From: Psychrobacter vallis
GTDB lineage: Bacteria > Pseudomonadota > Gammaproteobacteria > Pseudomonadales > Moraxellaceae
DNA length: 64,000 bases
Direction of reading: 5' to 3'
NCBI RefSeq assembly: GCF_904846715.1
Contig: NZ_CAJHBU010000014.1
Location: 20,974-84,973 of the forward strand
The translations under genes and the position numbers were made by a program. Below, piece by piece: positions 54,659 to 63,449 of the stretch. Below the pieces are notes generated by a model that searched no databases, was not told the DNA's origin, and saw nothing but the letters and a program-made list of their open reading frames with translations. The stretch's first letter is position 1. Each line of letters starts with the position of its first letter.

Positions 54659-55990
54659 ATGATGAATATTTTGGTGATTGGTTCAGGTGGTCGCGAACAC
54701 GCACTAGCATGGCAATGTGCAAAAGATAATAAGGTAAAAAATATCTACGTCGCGCCGGGTAATGCAGGCACTGCCCTTGAACCTAAATGCCAAAACGTTG
54801 TTTTAGAATCAAGTAATGATGCTAACGAACACAGCGCGGTCATTGCATTTTGTCAAAACAACGCTATTGATATGGTCATCGTTGGTCCAGAAGCGCCGTT
54901 AGTTACTGGCATCATCGATGCTTGCCGTGATGCTGGTATCAAAGCATGGGGGCCAACGGCATATTGTGCGCAGTTAGAAGGCTCAAAAACATTTGCCAAA
55001 GAATTTATGGCACAGAATAATATTCCAACAGCGGCTTATCAAGGTTTTACGGATGCCACTGCTGCCAAAGCTTATATCGATGAGCAAGGCGCACCAATCG
55101 TTATCAAAGCAGATGGACTGGCCGCAGGTAAAGGTGTCATTGTTGCTGAAACCATCGAACAGGCGCATGAAGCAATAGATGACATGCTTGCGGACAATAA
55201 ATTCGGTGATGCTGGTAGTCGTGTGGTTATCGAGCAGTTTTTGCAAGGCGAAGAAGCCAGCTTTATATGTATGATCGATGGTGAAAACATTTTGCCAATG
55301 GCGACCAGTCAAGATCACAAACGTGCATTTGAAGGTGATACAGGGCCGAACACAGGCGGCATGGGTGCCTACTCTCCTGCTCCAGTCGTGACGCAAGCAG
55401 TCCATGACAAGGTGATGGCACAAGTTATCCAGCCAGTGGTTGATGCGATGAAAGAGGCGGGTCACCCCTACACTGGTTTCTTGTATGCAGGCTTGATGAT
55501 TGATAAAGCGGGCGACCCTTATGTCATCGAGTTCAACTGCCGTTTTGGCGACCCAGAAACACAGCCTATTTTGATGCGTTTGCAGTCTTCGATGGTTGAT
55601 TTGGTCGCCCAAGGGCTGGCAGGTCAATTGCCTAGTGATGCTAAATGGGATACGCGCCCAGCTCTAGGTGTCGTTGTTGCCTCAAAGGGCTATCCTGAAA
55701 CCTCATCAAAAGGTGATGTGATCGCTGGCTTGCCAGAACTTGAAACCTCTAACTCCAATGCCGTTAAAGTATTCCACGCTGGCACCGCGTTTTCTGATAG
55801 CAATGTAGTAGATAATGAAAAAGAAGTGATAACCAATGGCGGACGTGTATTATGTGTCACCGCGTTGGCAGATAGTATCTTAGATGCTCAACAAGCCGCA
55901 TTAGCCGTCACAGGAGCAATTAGTTTTGATGGTGCACAGTATCGTCGAGATATTGGTCATCATGCCATCGCTCGTGAAAATGCTAAATAA
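54659..55990 (+). CDS. purD: Phosphoribosylamine-glycine ligase PurD
   Basis: A 443-residue ATP-grasp enzyme joining phosphoribosylamine and glycine in purine synthesis. Two adjacent ATGs (54659, 54662) are possible; the first is 8 bases from AAGGG. The N-terminus MNILVIGSGGREHALAW is diagnostic. Other blocks: VVGPEAPLVTGIIDACRDAG, GSKTFAKEFMAQNNIPTA, IVIKADGLAAGKGVIVAET (ATP-binding), FEGDTGPNTGGMGAYSPAP and FNCRFGDPETQPILMRL (metal-binding Glu/Asn). The length is usual for the family. Its own hairpin terminator follows; no purH is beside it, so it is a stand-alone gene here. Confidence 0.96.
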   Translation: MMNILVIGSGGREHALAWQCAKDNKVKNIYVAPGNAGTALEPKCQNVVLESSNDANEHSAVIAFCQNNAIDMVIVGPEAPLVTGIIDACRDAGIKAWGPTAYCAQLEGSKTFAKEFMAQNNIPTAAYQGFTDATAAKAYIDEQGAPIVIKADGLAAGKGVIVAETIEQAHEAIDDMLADNKFGDAGSRVVIEQFLQGEEASFICMIDGENILPMATSQDHKRAFEGDTGPNTGGMGAYSPAPVVTQAVHDKVMAQVIQPVVDAMKEAGHPYTGFLYAGLMIDKAGDPYVIEFNCRFGDPETQPILMRLQSSMVDLVAQGLAGQLPSDAKWDTRPALGVVVASKGYPETSSKGDVIAGLPELETSNSNAVKVFHAGTAFSDSNVVDNEKEVITNGGRVLCVTALADSILDAQQAALAVTGAISFDGAQYRRDIGHHAIARENAK

Positions 55991-56047
55991 ACTATTAGCA
56001 GTCAGTCGATAAATTATTTGGGCTGATTTATATCATTGTTCTTATTC

Positions 56048-56068
56048 GACCTAGCTTTATGCTAGGTC
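56048..56068 (+). terminator. Terminator after purD
   Basis: Perfect stem GACCTAGC / GCTAGGTC with a 5-base loop, then TTATTTTTAT. Confidence 0.8.
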
Positions 56069-56239
56069 TTATTTTTATCACCATTGTTTACAATCATACT
56101 TCAGCTTACAAAGTAACAGCCATCGTTCAGCTAAGGCTCATCAACGAAATAGGCTTTATATGGTACAATTTTGTACCTGTGCATCAGATCTCCCTTGTAT
56201 TGTAGGTTTCGAACCCACACATCAATAGCAACTGGATGA

Positions 56240-57646
56240 ATGATTATATTTATGGCAAATGATACGTCTAAACCTTTTAGCAATAAGCAATCAATTGATA
56301 ATTTAAAAACCTCAGGATTTGAGCGTCGAATGTCGATTGCCAAAACTTCCTTAAATATTGGTCGTCGTTGGGCGGGCAATAGTGTGTCTGGCATGTTTTT
56401 GAACAAAGAAGCACGCACAGCACGTAATCAAATATTTATGGAAACACAAGCAAATTATCTCGCTTTAGAGCTTGGTAAATTAAAAGGTTCGGTTGTTAAA
56501 ATTGGTCAAATGCTGGCGATCTATGGTGAGCATATATTGCCACCCGAAATCACACGTGCGCTGCAGACGCTGAATGATGATACAGCGACCTTATCATGGC
56601 CAACGATGGAACTCACGTTACGTCAGTTGTTGGGTGATAAGTTAAATGAGCTTGACGTTGACCCCACTCCTATTGGAACCGCTTCTCTCGCCCAAGTCCA
56701 CCGTGCTACAGTCATCGCAACTGGTGAACAAGTCGTGTTGAAAATCCAATATCCAGGTGTGGCAGATGCCATTAACTCGGATCTTGCTTTATTTAAGCAA
56801 CTATTAAAAGTAAGTAATATTGTTCCGCAAACCCGCTCACTCGATGCGTGGTTTGAAGAGATACGCGACCTACTCCATCACGAGGTTGATTACGAAGCAG
56901 AAGCCGCGACAACAGAACGTTTTTATGAACGTTTAATCAACGATCCACGTTATATAGTCCCTAAAATTAACCGTACTTATTCCACAAAACGTCTATTGTG
57001 CATGTCTTACGAGCCAGGTATTACTGTGATCTCTGATGCACTGCAATTGCTGCCTCATGAGCGCCGTAATGCCATCGGTCAAGCGGCCATTGAAATCATG
57101 ATGCAAGAAATTTTTGTGTGGGGTGAGATGCAGACAGATCCAAATTTTGGTAATTATTTGGTTCGTGTGAGCGATAATGAAGACGATGTTGATAAGTTAG
57201 TATTGTTAGATTTTGGTGCTATTCGTGAGTTTGATAGTCATCTATTAACTATCGCTCATGGCTTATTAAAAGCTGGTTATCGCCATGACCATCAAGCAAT
57301 GATGTTGGCAATGACTGGTTATGATTTTTTCGATAGTATGAGTGACAAAGTACGTTTTGATATTGCTTCGTTGTTTCTATTGGCTACTGAGCCTTTTAGT
57401 GACCCTGTAATAAACCCTGATATTCCTGCTGATTGTTTGGATGAAAACAATCGTTATATTTGGGCGAATAGTAAACTGCACTCGCGCCTTTCTAATAAAG
57501 CAACACGAGCAATGCAGTCTTTTGAATTTAATCTCCCACCAAAAGAGTTTATGTTTATCAGCCGTAAGTTTATTGGTGCTTACACCTTTTTGACGGTTTT
57601 AGACGCATATACGGATTCTAATAAGTTGGTAAAGCCGTACTTATGA
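56240..57646 (+). CDS. ABC1/UbiB-family atypical kinase
   Basis: A 468-residue protein of the ABC1 (AarF/UbiB/COQ8) family. The N-terminal extension carries the family KxGQ motif in SVVKIGQMLAIYGEHILPPE. The kinase-like fold follows: GTASLAQVHRA (alanine-rich nucleotide loop), VVLKIQYPGV (Lys), EVDYEAEA, QTDPNFGNYLVR (catalytic region with Asp, Asn) and LLDFGAIREF (metal-binding DFG). E. coli UbiB supports ubiquinone synthesis; the closer eukaryotic-like ABC1 members affect lipid homeostasis. No ubiquinone genes are nearby and no C-terminal membrane helix is evident, so this is probably not UbiB proper. An ATG at 56252 (MANDTSKP) is an equally possible start. Confidence 0.88.
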   Translation: MIIFMANDTSKPFSNKQSIDNLKTSGFERRMSIAKTSLNIGRRWAGNSVSGMFLNKEARTARNQIFMETQANYLALELGKLKGSVVKIGQMLAIYGEHILPPEITRALQTLNDDTATLSWPTMELTLRQLLGDKLNELDVDPTPIGTASLAQVHRATVIATGEQVVLKIQYPGVADAINSDLALFKQLLKVSNIVPQTRSLDAWFEEIRDLLHHEVDYEAEAATTERFYERLINDPRYIVPKINRTYSTKRLLCMSYEPGITVISDALQLLPHERRNAIGQAAIEIMMQEIFVWGEMQTDPNFGNYLVRVSDNEDDVDKLVLLDFGAIREFDSHLLTIAHGLLKAGYRHDHQAMMLAMTGYDFFDSMSDKVRFDIASLFLLATEPFSDPVINPDIPADCLDENNRYIWANSKLHSRLSNKATRAMQSFEFNLPPKEFMFISRKFIGAYTFLTVLDAYTDSNKLVKPYL

Positions 57647-57670
57647 TGCAGATTATTATCGATTTTTTTG

Positions 57671-57690
57671 ACCGCTCTTTTAGGAGCGGT
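57671..57690 (+). terminator. Terminator after the ABC1 kinase gene
   Basis: Stem ACCGCTC / GAGCGGT (57671-57677 with 57684-57690), then TTTT. Short but GC-rich. Confidence 0.75.
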
Positions 57691-57785
57691 TTTTATGGCT
57701 TATATTTAATTTGCTTAGGCTATTTTATATATGTAATAATACTAGGTATTAGCATACGAGGTGATTATTTTTATATAATGGGTAC

Positions 57786-58466
57786 TTAGGCTATTCCTTG
57801 ATTAACAGCATCAACCTGCCAATCGTCAAATCTTGTCTTATAGCCTTTCGGTTTTTGCATGCACAGCTCCCAACACGTTTCGCCGCGTGCTAAATACTTA
57901 ACCTCAAAGTGCGTCCGCTGACTGTCAATGGGCACTTGATAGCGAACATTTGGTAAGCACCATACTTCAGTGGCTTGTTGCTCTGCATTGTCCATATATG
58001 CTTCGATATTGGTTACTAGCGTCACTTCCCCGCCTACTTGTAAGCGTGATAATAGGAATTCAAAAAAAGGCATATTCAACCATTGTTGATTAGGGTTGTG
58101 CTGCTCAGGATTGGGATAAAGAATAAAAATTTTCGCCACACTACTAGGCGCGATAGCATGAACGATCCAAGCAATCGCATCAGCATGGATAGCATCCAGA
58201 TTTGATGCGTTTTGCACTGTTGCCAATTTGGCAAAAGCCTCAAACTTATTACGCGTACGCTCGATCGCAATCAAATGCTTATCAGTGTTTTGTGCTGCAA
58301 AGCTAAGCGCATGCTTGCCCTTCCCTGCACCAATCTCTAACATCAAAGGCAAATTGTCTTTATTTTCACCAATTATGTTTGGAATCATAAAATCACGCGG
58401 TGCCGAGAGCTTGTGCGGTTGGAATGCTCTCGCCTGTTGATGCGTAAGCTCAATATTGTCAGTCAT
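57786..58466 (-). CDS. TrmB-like SAM-dependent methyltransferase
   Basis: A 226-residue methyltransferase related to tRNA (guanine-N7)-methyltransferase TrmB. The SAM site is LEIGAGKGKHALSFAAQ (about residue 43), followed by HLIAIERTRNKFEAFAKLA as in TrmB. The substrate-side motif reads ILYPNPEQHNPNQQW where true TrmB has FPDPW followed by several basic residues (KxxHxKRR). The Asp is Asn and the basic patch is missing, so tRNA binding by this surface is doubtful. The C-terminal block RTHFEVKYLARGETCWEL resembles the TrmB TxFE region (RTHFEVK). It may be a diverged paralogue acting on another substrate. The start follows an AAGGACAG site, and it is divergent from yacG. Confidence 0.78.
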   Translation of the reverse strand: MTDNIELTHQQARAFQPHKLSAPRDFMIPNIIGENKDNLPLMLEIGAGKGKHALSFAAQNTDKHLIAIERTRNKFEAFAKLATVQNASNLDAIHADAIAWIVHAIAPSSVAKIFILYPNPEQHNPNQQWLNMPFFEFLLSRLQVGGEVTLVTNIEAYMDNAEQQATEVWCLPNVRYQVPIDSQRTHFEVKYLARGETCWELCMQKPKGYKTRFDDWQVDAVNQGIA

Positions 58467-58677
58467 CTACTGTCCTTAAGGTATTTGTCTTTTGTCATTA
58501 TTCGACCACATGCTATTATATAGCCAATCGATTTCAATAGTAATATAGCGATCACGCGCAACCCGTTACAGTAGTCTATCAATCGTAACGTAGATAGAGA
58601 TGTACAAGCCATGCGAGCCGCCATTCGCTAATAATACCAATTGTTCAAGCAACCTCAAGGATCTGTTTACCTTTATT

Positions 58678-58869
58678 ATGAATGACTCTACTTCCAATAC
58701 CTCACCCAAGACTTATCCTTGTCCACGTTGCGGCACGCAAACGACATGGCAAGACAATAAATATAAGCCATTTTGTAGCAGTCAATGCAAACTGATTGAC
58801 TTAGGTGCATGGGCAAATGAAGACTATACTTTACCTGCAGAAACCACGCCTTTCTCTGACGAACTATAA
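58678..58869 (+). CDS. yacG: DNA gyrase inhibitor YacG
   Basis: A 63-residue zinc protein from the ATG at 58678. Four cysteines bind zinc: [12 protein letters not shown] (CxxC) and [15 protein letters not shown] (CxxxC), the standard YacG pattern. E. coli YacG binds GyrB and blocks gyrase from binding DNA. The C-terminal tail is acidic, as usual. The frame is open 26 codons further upstream but without a likely start. The aminotransferase gene follows after 38 bases on the same strand and may be co-transcribed. Confidence 0.92.
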   Translation: MNDSTSNTSPKTYPCPRCGTQTTWQDNKYKPFCSSQCKLIDLGAWANEDYTLPAETTPFSDEL

Positions 58870-58907
58870 CCCCTACTTTTCAATTTACTACACCAAGGAT
58901 ATTTTAT

Positions 58908-60089
58908 ATGTCTGCTACTTATCTGATGCCCACTTATAATCGTCAACCAATCAGCTTTACACGTGGTTTGGGCAGTTGGTTGTATACCAAAGACGAGACG
59001 CCTTATTTGGATGCACTCACTGGTATCGCGGTATGTGGACTGGGACATTGCCATCCACAGGTGACTGACGCCATTCAGCAGCAAGCGGCTACCTTAGTGC
59101 ATACGAGTAATCTATTTGGCATCGATTGGCAAGAACGTGCTGGAGAAATTCTTTGTACTTCTGCCCAAATGGACAGTGTATTTTTTGCCAATAGTGGTGC
59201 TGAAGCAAACGAAGCGGCGTTAAAACTGGCACGTCTGTATGCATACCAGCAGGGCTTTAAACGCCCCAAAGTCATCGTTATGGAGCAGTCATTTCACGGC
59301 CGTACTTTATTGTCCTTATCAGCCACTGCCAATCCAAAAGCGCGTGAAGGGTTTTATACCTTAGATGATGACTTTATTCGTGTACCGTTTGGTGACATTG
59401 CTGCGATTAAGCAAGCCGCGCAAGATCATGATGAAATCTGTGCCATCTTTGTAGAGCCGATTCAAGGTGAAGGTGGTCTTAATACCGCTGCCAATGGTTT
59501 TACTTATCTTGAAGAACTACAAGCAGAGTGTGACGCTCATAACTGGCTATTTATGCTGGATGAGGTACAAACCGGCAATGGACGTACAGGTAAGTACTTT
59601 GCGTATCAACACAGCAAGGCTCGCCCTGACGTATTGACGACTGCCAAAGGCCTGGGTAACGGCTTTCCAGTCGGTGCTTGTATGGTACGTGGCCGCGCCA
59701 ATGGCTTATTCGGTGCTGGCAGTCACGGCTCTACTTATGGCGGTACGCCACTCGCCAGTCGCGTGGTACATAGCGTCTATGACGTGTTAGCAAACAGTGA
59801 CATCATGGACAATGCTGTCACTGAAGGGCTATTCATCCGTGAGACTATGGTTGATGCGTTAGGGCAATATGGTGTGAGTAGCCGCGGTGCTGGCATGATG
59901 ATTGGTATCTCACTACCTGAAAATATGGACTGTAGCCAGCTGGTAGATCGTGCGCGTGATGAACAAAAACTCATCATCAACATCACGGGCGGTCATGTTG
60001 TACGCTTATTGCCGCCGCTTAATATGAACCGTGATGAAAGCACACAAGTCGCTGAACGCTTGATTGATTTATTGAAACCGTCTTTTTAG
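58908..60089 (+). CDS. argD: Acetylornithine/succinyldiaminopimelate aminotransferase
   Basis: A 393-residue class III PLP aminotransferase that makes N-acetylornithine in arginine synthesis and may also serve lysine synthesis. Markers: GIAVCGLGHCHPQVTDAI, FANSGAEANEAALKLARLYA (phosphate-binding), IVMEQSFHGRTLLSLSATAN, VEPIQGEGGLN, FMLDEVQTGNGRTGKYFAYQ (Asp of the PLP ring) and DVLTTAKGLGNGFPVGACM, where the Lys forms the Schiff base. Length is normal. The start lies after AAGGAT. It follows yacG closely. Confidence 0.92.
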   Translation: MSATYLMPTYNRQPISFTRGLGSWLYTKDETPYLDALTGIAVCGLGHCHPQVTDAIQQQAATLVHTSNLFGIDWQERAGEILCTSAQMDSVFFANSGAEANEAALKLARLYAYQQGFKRPKVIVMEQSFHGRTLLSLSATANPKAREGFYTLDDDFIRVPFGDIAAIKQAAQDHDEICAIFVEPIQGEGGLNTAANGFTYLEELQAECDAHNWLFMLDEVQTGNGRTGKYFAYQHSKARPDVLTTAKGLGNGFPVGACMVRGRANGLFGAGSHGSTYGGTPLASRVVHSVYDVLANSDIMDNAVTEGLFIRETMVDALGQYGVSSRGAGMMIGISLPENMDCSQLVDRARDEQKLIINITGGHVVRLLPPLNMNRDESTQVAERLIDLLKPSF

Positions 60090-60107
60090 AAGATGTCTTA
60101 ATCTACA

Positions 60108-60193
60108 GTAGGTCGTGTTGAACACGCCCTACTATTAGACCTGATATATTCTAATAATTTTCGAGCTTTTAGAGTCATGCTCTCTAAAAGCTC
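60108..60193. terminator. Two hairpins after argD
   Basis: The first, GTAGGTCGTGTT / AACACGCCCTAC (60108-60132), has one mismatch and a one-base loop. The second, GAGCTTTTAGAG / CTCTAAAAGCTC (60163-60174 with 60182-60193), is perfect over 12 bp. Neither has a long T-run; together they separate argD from the convergent metallochaperone gene. Confidence 0.5.
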
Positions 60194-60261
60194 TCTTAAA
60201 TTAACGTCTCGACAACTCTTAAGACGCTATGCTCTTATTAATTCTGACAAAGACCATGAAT

Positions 60262-61482
60262 TTAAGATATTAAATCAGTCCAACCTGTAAAAGGGTTATC
60301 CATCAATTGCCACTCATCAGGGCCTTGATTCATCTCTTCATCAGTAAGTAAGCAAGAATCAAACTGTGCAATTAGGTTTGATTGATCCATATCCATTCCA
60401 ATCAACACGATTTCTTGACGCGCATCTCCCGTACGAGTATCCCAGTTGTCCTCTATAATATTGCGATTTTGCTGATCTTGTGGCCATTCATCCTCAGGAA
60501 TTGAAGCCCACCAATATCCAGCTAATCCATGTCTTGCCATTGCACCAGCTTGCGACCAAGTACCGGCGAGTTTAGGATATGCGGCCAACCAAAAGAACCC
60601 TTTTGATCGAACCACTCCATTCCATTCTGTATTGATAAAGTCATAAAAACGCTGAGGATGAAATGGACGTCTAGCGCGATAAACAAAGCTGCTGATTCCA
60701 TATTCTTGTGTTTCTGGTGTATGTTCTCCTCTAAGCTCTTTTAACCAGCCTGGTGCTTGAGACGCTTCTTCAAAGTCAAACAAATTTGTGTCTAATATTT
60801 TATCTAAATCCACTTGGCCAAATTGTGCAATTTCTATTTGAGCTCTTGGATTTAAGGAATGAATAATCGCCATCAATCTTGATTTTTCTTCTTCTGATAT
60901 CAAATCTACTTTATTCAGTACGATGACATCACAAAATTCAATCTGATCAATCAGTAGGTCAACCACGGTACGCTCGTCTTCTTCGCCCAGCGACTCGCCT
61001 CGAGACTGTATACTGTCATAAGAACTGTAATCTTTCAAAAAATTAAATGCATCAACCACTGTCACCATCGTGTCTAAACGTGCAAACTCATCAAGACAAA
61101 CGCCCGCTTCATCTTCAAAAGTAAAGGTTTCTGCAACAGGTAAAGGCTCAGAGATTCCAGTAGATTCAATGACCAATTGATCAAAACGATTGTCTTGCGC
61201 AAGGCGTCGTACCTCTAGCAACAAATCTTCTCGTAACGTACAGCAAATACAACCGTTACTCATTTCAACCAACTTCTCGTCTGTTCGAGAAAGCTCAGCG
61301 CCTCCCTCCCTCACTAAAGCCGCATCAATATTAACCTCAGACATATCATTGACAATAACTGCTATTCGCCGTCCCTCACGATTGTTTAAAATATGATTAA
61401 GTAAGGTGGTTTTTCCTGCTCCCAAAAACCCAGACAGTACTGTGACAGGCAGTTTTCTTTCGATGGCTAAAGAATCATTCAT
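60262..61482 (-). CDS. zigA: COG0523 (CobW/ZigA-type) zinc metallochaperone GTPase
   Basis: A 406-residue G3E GTPase from the ATG at 61482, with an AGAGAG site; 13 open codons lie upstream. The P-loop is [16 protein letters not shown], the metal-binding CxCC motif is [13 protein letters not shown], the Walker B-like block is [13 protein letters not shown] and the guanine motif is LNKVDL. The C-terminal CobW domain has [17 protein letters not shown] Zur-box-like palindrome lies about 120 bases upstream, indicating expression in zinc starvation, as for ZigA of Acinetobacter. Such proteins are thought to hand zinc to essential enzymes when the metal is scarce. The client here is unknown. Confidence 0.9.
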   Translation of the reverse strand: MNDSLAIERKLPVTVLSGFLGAGKTTLLNHILNNREGRRIAVIVNDMSEVNIDAALVREGGAELSRTDEKLVEMSNGCICCTLREDLLLEVRRLAQDNRFDQLVIESTGISEPLPVAETFTFEDEAGVCLDEFARLDTMVTVVDAFNFLKDYSSYDSIQSRGESLGEEDERTVVDLLIDQIEFCDVIVLNKVDLISEEEKSRLMAIIHSLNPRAQIEIAQFGQVDLDKILDTNLFDFEEASQAPGWLKELRGEHTPETQEYGISSFVYRARRPFHPQRFYDFINTEWNGVVRSKGFFWLAAYPKLAGTWSQAGAMARHGLAGYWWASIPEDEWPQDQQNRNIIEDNWDTRTGDARQEIVLIGMDMDQSNLIAQFDSCLLTDEEMNQGPDEWQLMDNPFTGWTDLIS

Positions 61483-61600
61483 TGGCTTTCTCTCTTTTAT
61501 TGACCGACATACTCTTAACAACTTTACTTTTTACGTTGAACTGACTGTTTATATTTATACCAATCAAACACACAACGAGCAGACATAAACATACTTACTA

Positions 61601-61623
61601 TTTTTGTTATGTTATAACATTTC
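61601..61623. promoter_or_regulatory. Zur box upstream of the zinc metallochaperone
   Basis: Against the gammaproteobacterial Zur consensus (GAAATGTTATA-N-TATAACATTTC), the right half TATAACATTTC is exact (61613-61623) and the left half keeps TGTTAT (61605-61610). In all about 17 of 22 defined positions match. It lies about 120 bases upstream of the COG0523 gene, a classic Zur target. Confidence 0.7.
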
Positions 61624-62232
61624 GTTATTATATTCAACTAAGTTTTAGACAGTAGCGCATATTGACTTGATTGATGCTGCTAAAAAAGCTAGCCAATACG
61701 CTCATTCGTAGGACTAATAGCAATCATTACTTAGGATGCAGAAAGAAGTGAAGCGAAAGCACAGAAAGTGATTAAGGAAATTTACTTCATTTTGATAGAT
61801 GCGCGTCAGAAACAGTTTTTGGATATTGCAAAGATATTCAATGGCCTACTGATCATTGACGCACACAGCAATAAACCGAAGGATGTATTAAAATCAATGC
61901 ACCAAACGTTATAGAGTGGAAGTTATGAGGTAATGATAGAATCATAGACGTCGAATGTTTCCAACAACAATCTATGAGAAAAACCTAGGCTCTAAGATTA
62001 TGAATTGCTGTAGTATCGTTTACATTTATGGCCATCAGCCAAAAAGCTACTTATTTACTTGATAAATGCAGTAGGGTCAGCAAATATAAGAGATTCTTAC
62101 ACAAAAACTTATTCAACCATTACAAGATATGGATGTAACTTACCAACTAAATAAGGGAGAAGAATTAAGTCTATTGTCGATGATCGAAAGAGATTTTCTA
62201 AGGAAATGGATTGGAATATTTAAGTGTAACAG
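61624..62232. other. Gene-poor region with decayed coding fragments
   Basis: About 600 bp without an intact gene. Two plus-strand open stretches lack start codons: 61735-61914 (59 codons, containing EIYFILIDARQKQF and LLIIDAHSNKPKDVLKS) and 62090-62266 (58 codons, containing LIQPLQDMDVTYQLNK and LSLLSMIERDFLRKW). Both have a protein-like amino acid mix but are cut by stops at each end, which suggests remnants of one or two inactivated genes. I do not recognise the family. Confidence 0.4.
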
Positions 62233-62276
62233 TCGAGAGAATCTACATTTAGTATTAAAAACTTAGATTCTCTCGA
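62233..62276. repeat. Perfect 13-bp inverted repeat
   Basis: TCGAGAGAATCTA (62233-62245) pairs with TAGATTCTCTCGA (62264-62276) across an 18-base AT-rich loop. No T-run follows. It lies about 40 bases beyond the 3' end of the LysR gene and could help end that transcript, or be an element end. Confidence 0.5.
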
Positions 62277-62316
62277 TGTTTCCTTTCACCTAAATGGGAT
62301 GAAATACTATCAATAT

Positions 62317-63216
62317 CTAATTGGCATGGAAGTATTTTTTTAATACTTCTAAACAGCGAGTGATTTTGGCTGGCTGTTGTTCGCGATTTAAGGTAACCGC
62401 GTAGAGCACAAAGCTTGACAGCTGATAACCAGTCAATACTTCGACTAAATCGCCACTTTCAAGCTCCTTTTTGATATCCATCTCCATCATTCTAACCAGA
62501 CCATGACCTTCTTTGGCCAATGTCGTAGCCATAAAGACGTTATTGGTATAAATGCGCGAGTTCATTTTGGTGCGGGTTTTTTTACCCGTTTCTGTTTGAA
62601 CCAAATCAATCTGGTTGGCGTCTTTCATGATTTCAATACAAATCAGCTGATGATCGGCCAAATCTTTGGGCGCTTGCAGCTTGGTATGCTGACGTAGATA
62701 CTGCGGTGAGGCGACAAGCATTTGACGTACATCCGTCAATGGATGACTGCTTAGATTAGAGTCATTAATAGTAGGGCTCATACGAATGGCGATGTCGATG
62801 CGCTCATCAATCATATCAATATAATGATTGTCCGCCAGATAAGTGATACTGAGATCATCATGAGCCGCCATCCATGTAGAGAGTGCTGGCAAAATATGAT
62901 TAACACCAAGCTCAGGCGTGGTCGCCACACGCAAACTGCCCGCTAGCTCGTCACGTAGCTGATTGACCTTAATTCGACCTTGCTCAGCAGCACTGACCAC
63001 GTCTTTGGCGGCCTCATAAAAGCTCTCACCGGCTTCTGTTAAGCTTAGCTTACGGGTTGAGCGATGCAATAGCACCACGCCCAGCTCATTCTCTAATGAG
63101 CGAATTTGTTGACTGACTGCACTCGTTGTAATACCAAGCTCACGAGCAGAGCCACTAAAAGAACCATGTCCAACCACACTGGCAAACACAGCCATACCGC
63201 GTAAATTATCTAACAT
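62317..63216 (-). CDS. LysR-family transcriptional regulator
   Basis: A 299-residue LysR-type regulator. The N-terminal winged helix is standard: LRGMAVFASVVGHGSFSGSA, then ELGITTSAVSQQIRSLENEL (recognition helix) and GVVLLHRSTRKLSLTEAGE. The effector-binding domain runs from about residue 90 (GSLRVATTPELGVNHILPAL) to the end. It resembles the CrgA/AaeR-like group that controls small efflux or oxidoreductase genes. No divergent target gene lies beside it: the region to its right (63217-63449) is non-coding and the next gene is dnaX on the same strand. The effector is unknown. The start follows AGGTGAG. Confidence 0.9.
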   Translation of the reverse strand: MLDNLRGMAVFASVVGHGSFSGSARELGITTSAVSQQIRSLENELGVVLLHRSTRKLSLTEAGESFYEAAKDVVSAAEQGRIKVNQLRDELAGSLRVATTPELGVNHILPALSTWMAAHDDLSITYLADNHYIDMIDERIDIAIRMSPTINDSNLSSHPLTDVRQMLVASPQYLRQHTKLQAPKDLADHQLICIEIMKDANQIDLVQTETGKKTRTKMNSRIYTNNVFMATTLAKEGHGLVRMMEMDIKKELESGDLVEVLTGYQLSSFVLYAVTLNREQQPAKITRCLEVLKKYFHAN

Positions 63217-63449
63217 ATTCTCACCTAAGCTACGTTTTAATTTTTAATATAACTTAACCATTATAACGGATTTTAAATACCACATTGATATTAAATCCTT
63301 TGTTATGATTCAGATAGACTTATTTTACTTATAAAAAAAGCAAAAATATCAAGGCGATAGTAACAGATCACCTTGATATTCTATATGGGTATTGTGTCTA
63401 ATAACTATATATACTTTTAAATAATTTTAACAATAATATTTTTGATTGT

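Noticed and set aside
54983..55627. Long minus-strand open frame of 214 codons
   Set aside because: It lies wholly inside purD on the opposite strand and has the composition expected of an antisense shadow.
56240..57646. Naming the ABC1 protein UbiB
   Set aside because: It lacks evident C-terminal membrane helices and ubiquinone gene neighbours, so only the family is assigned.
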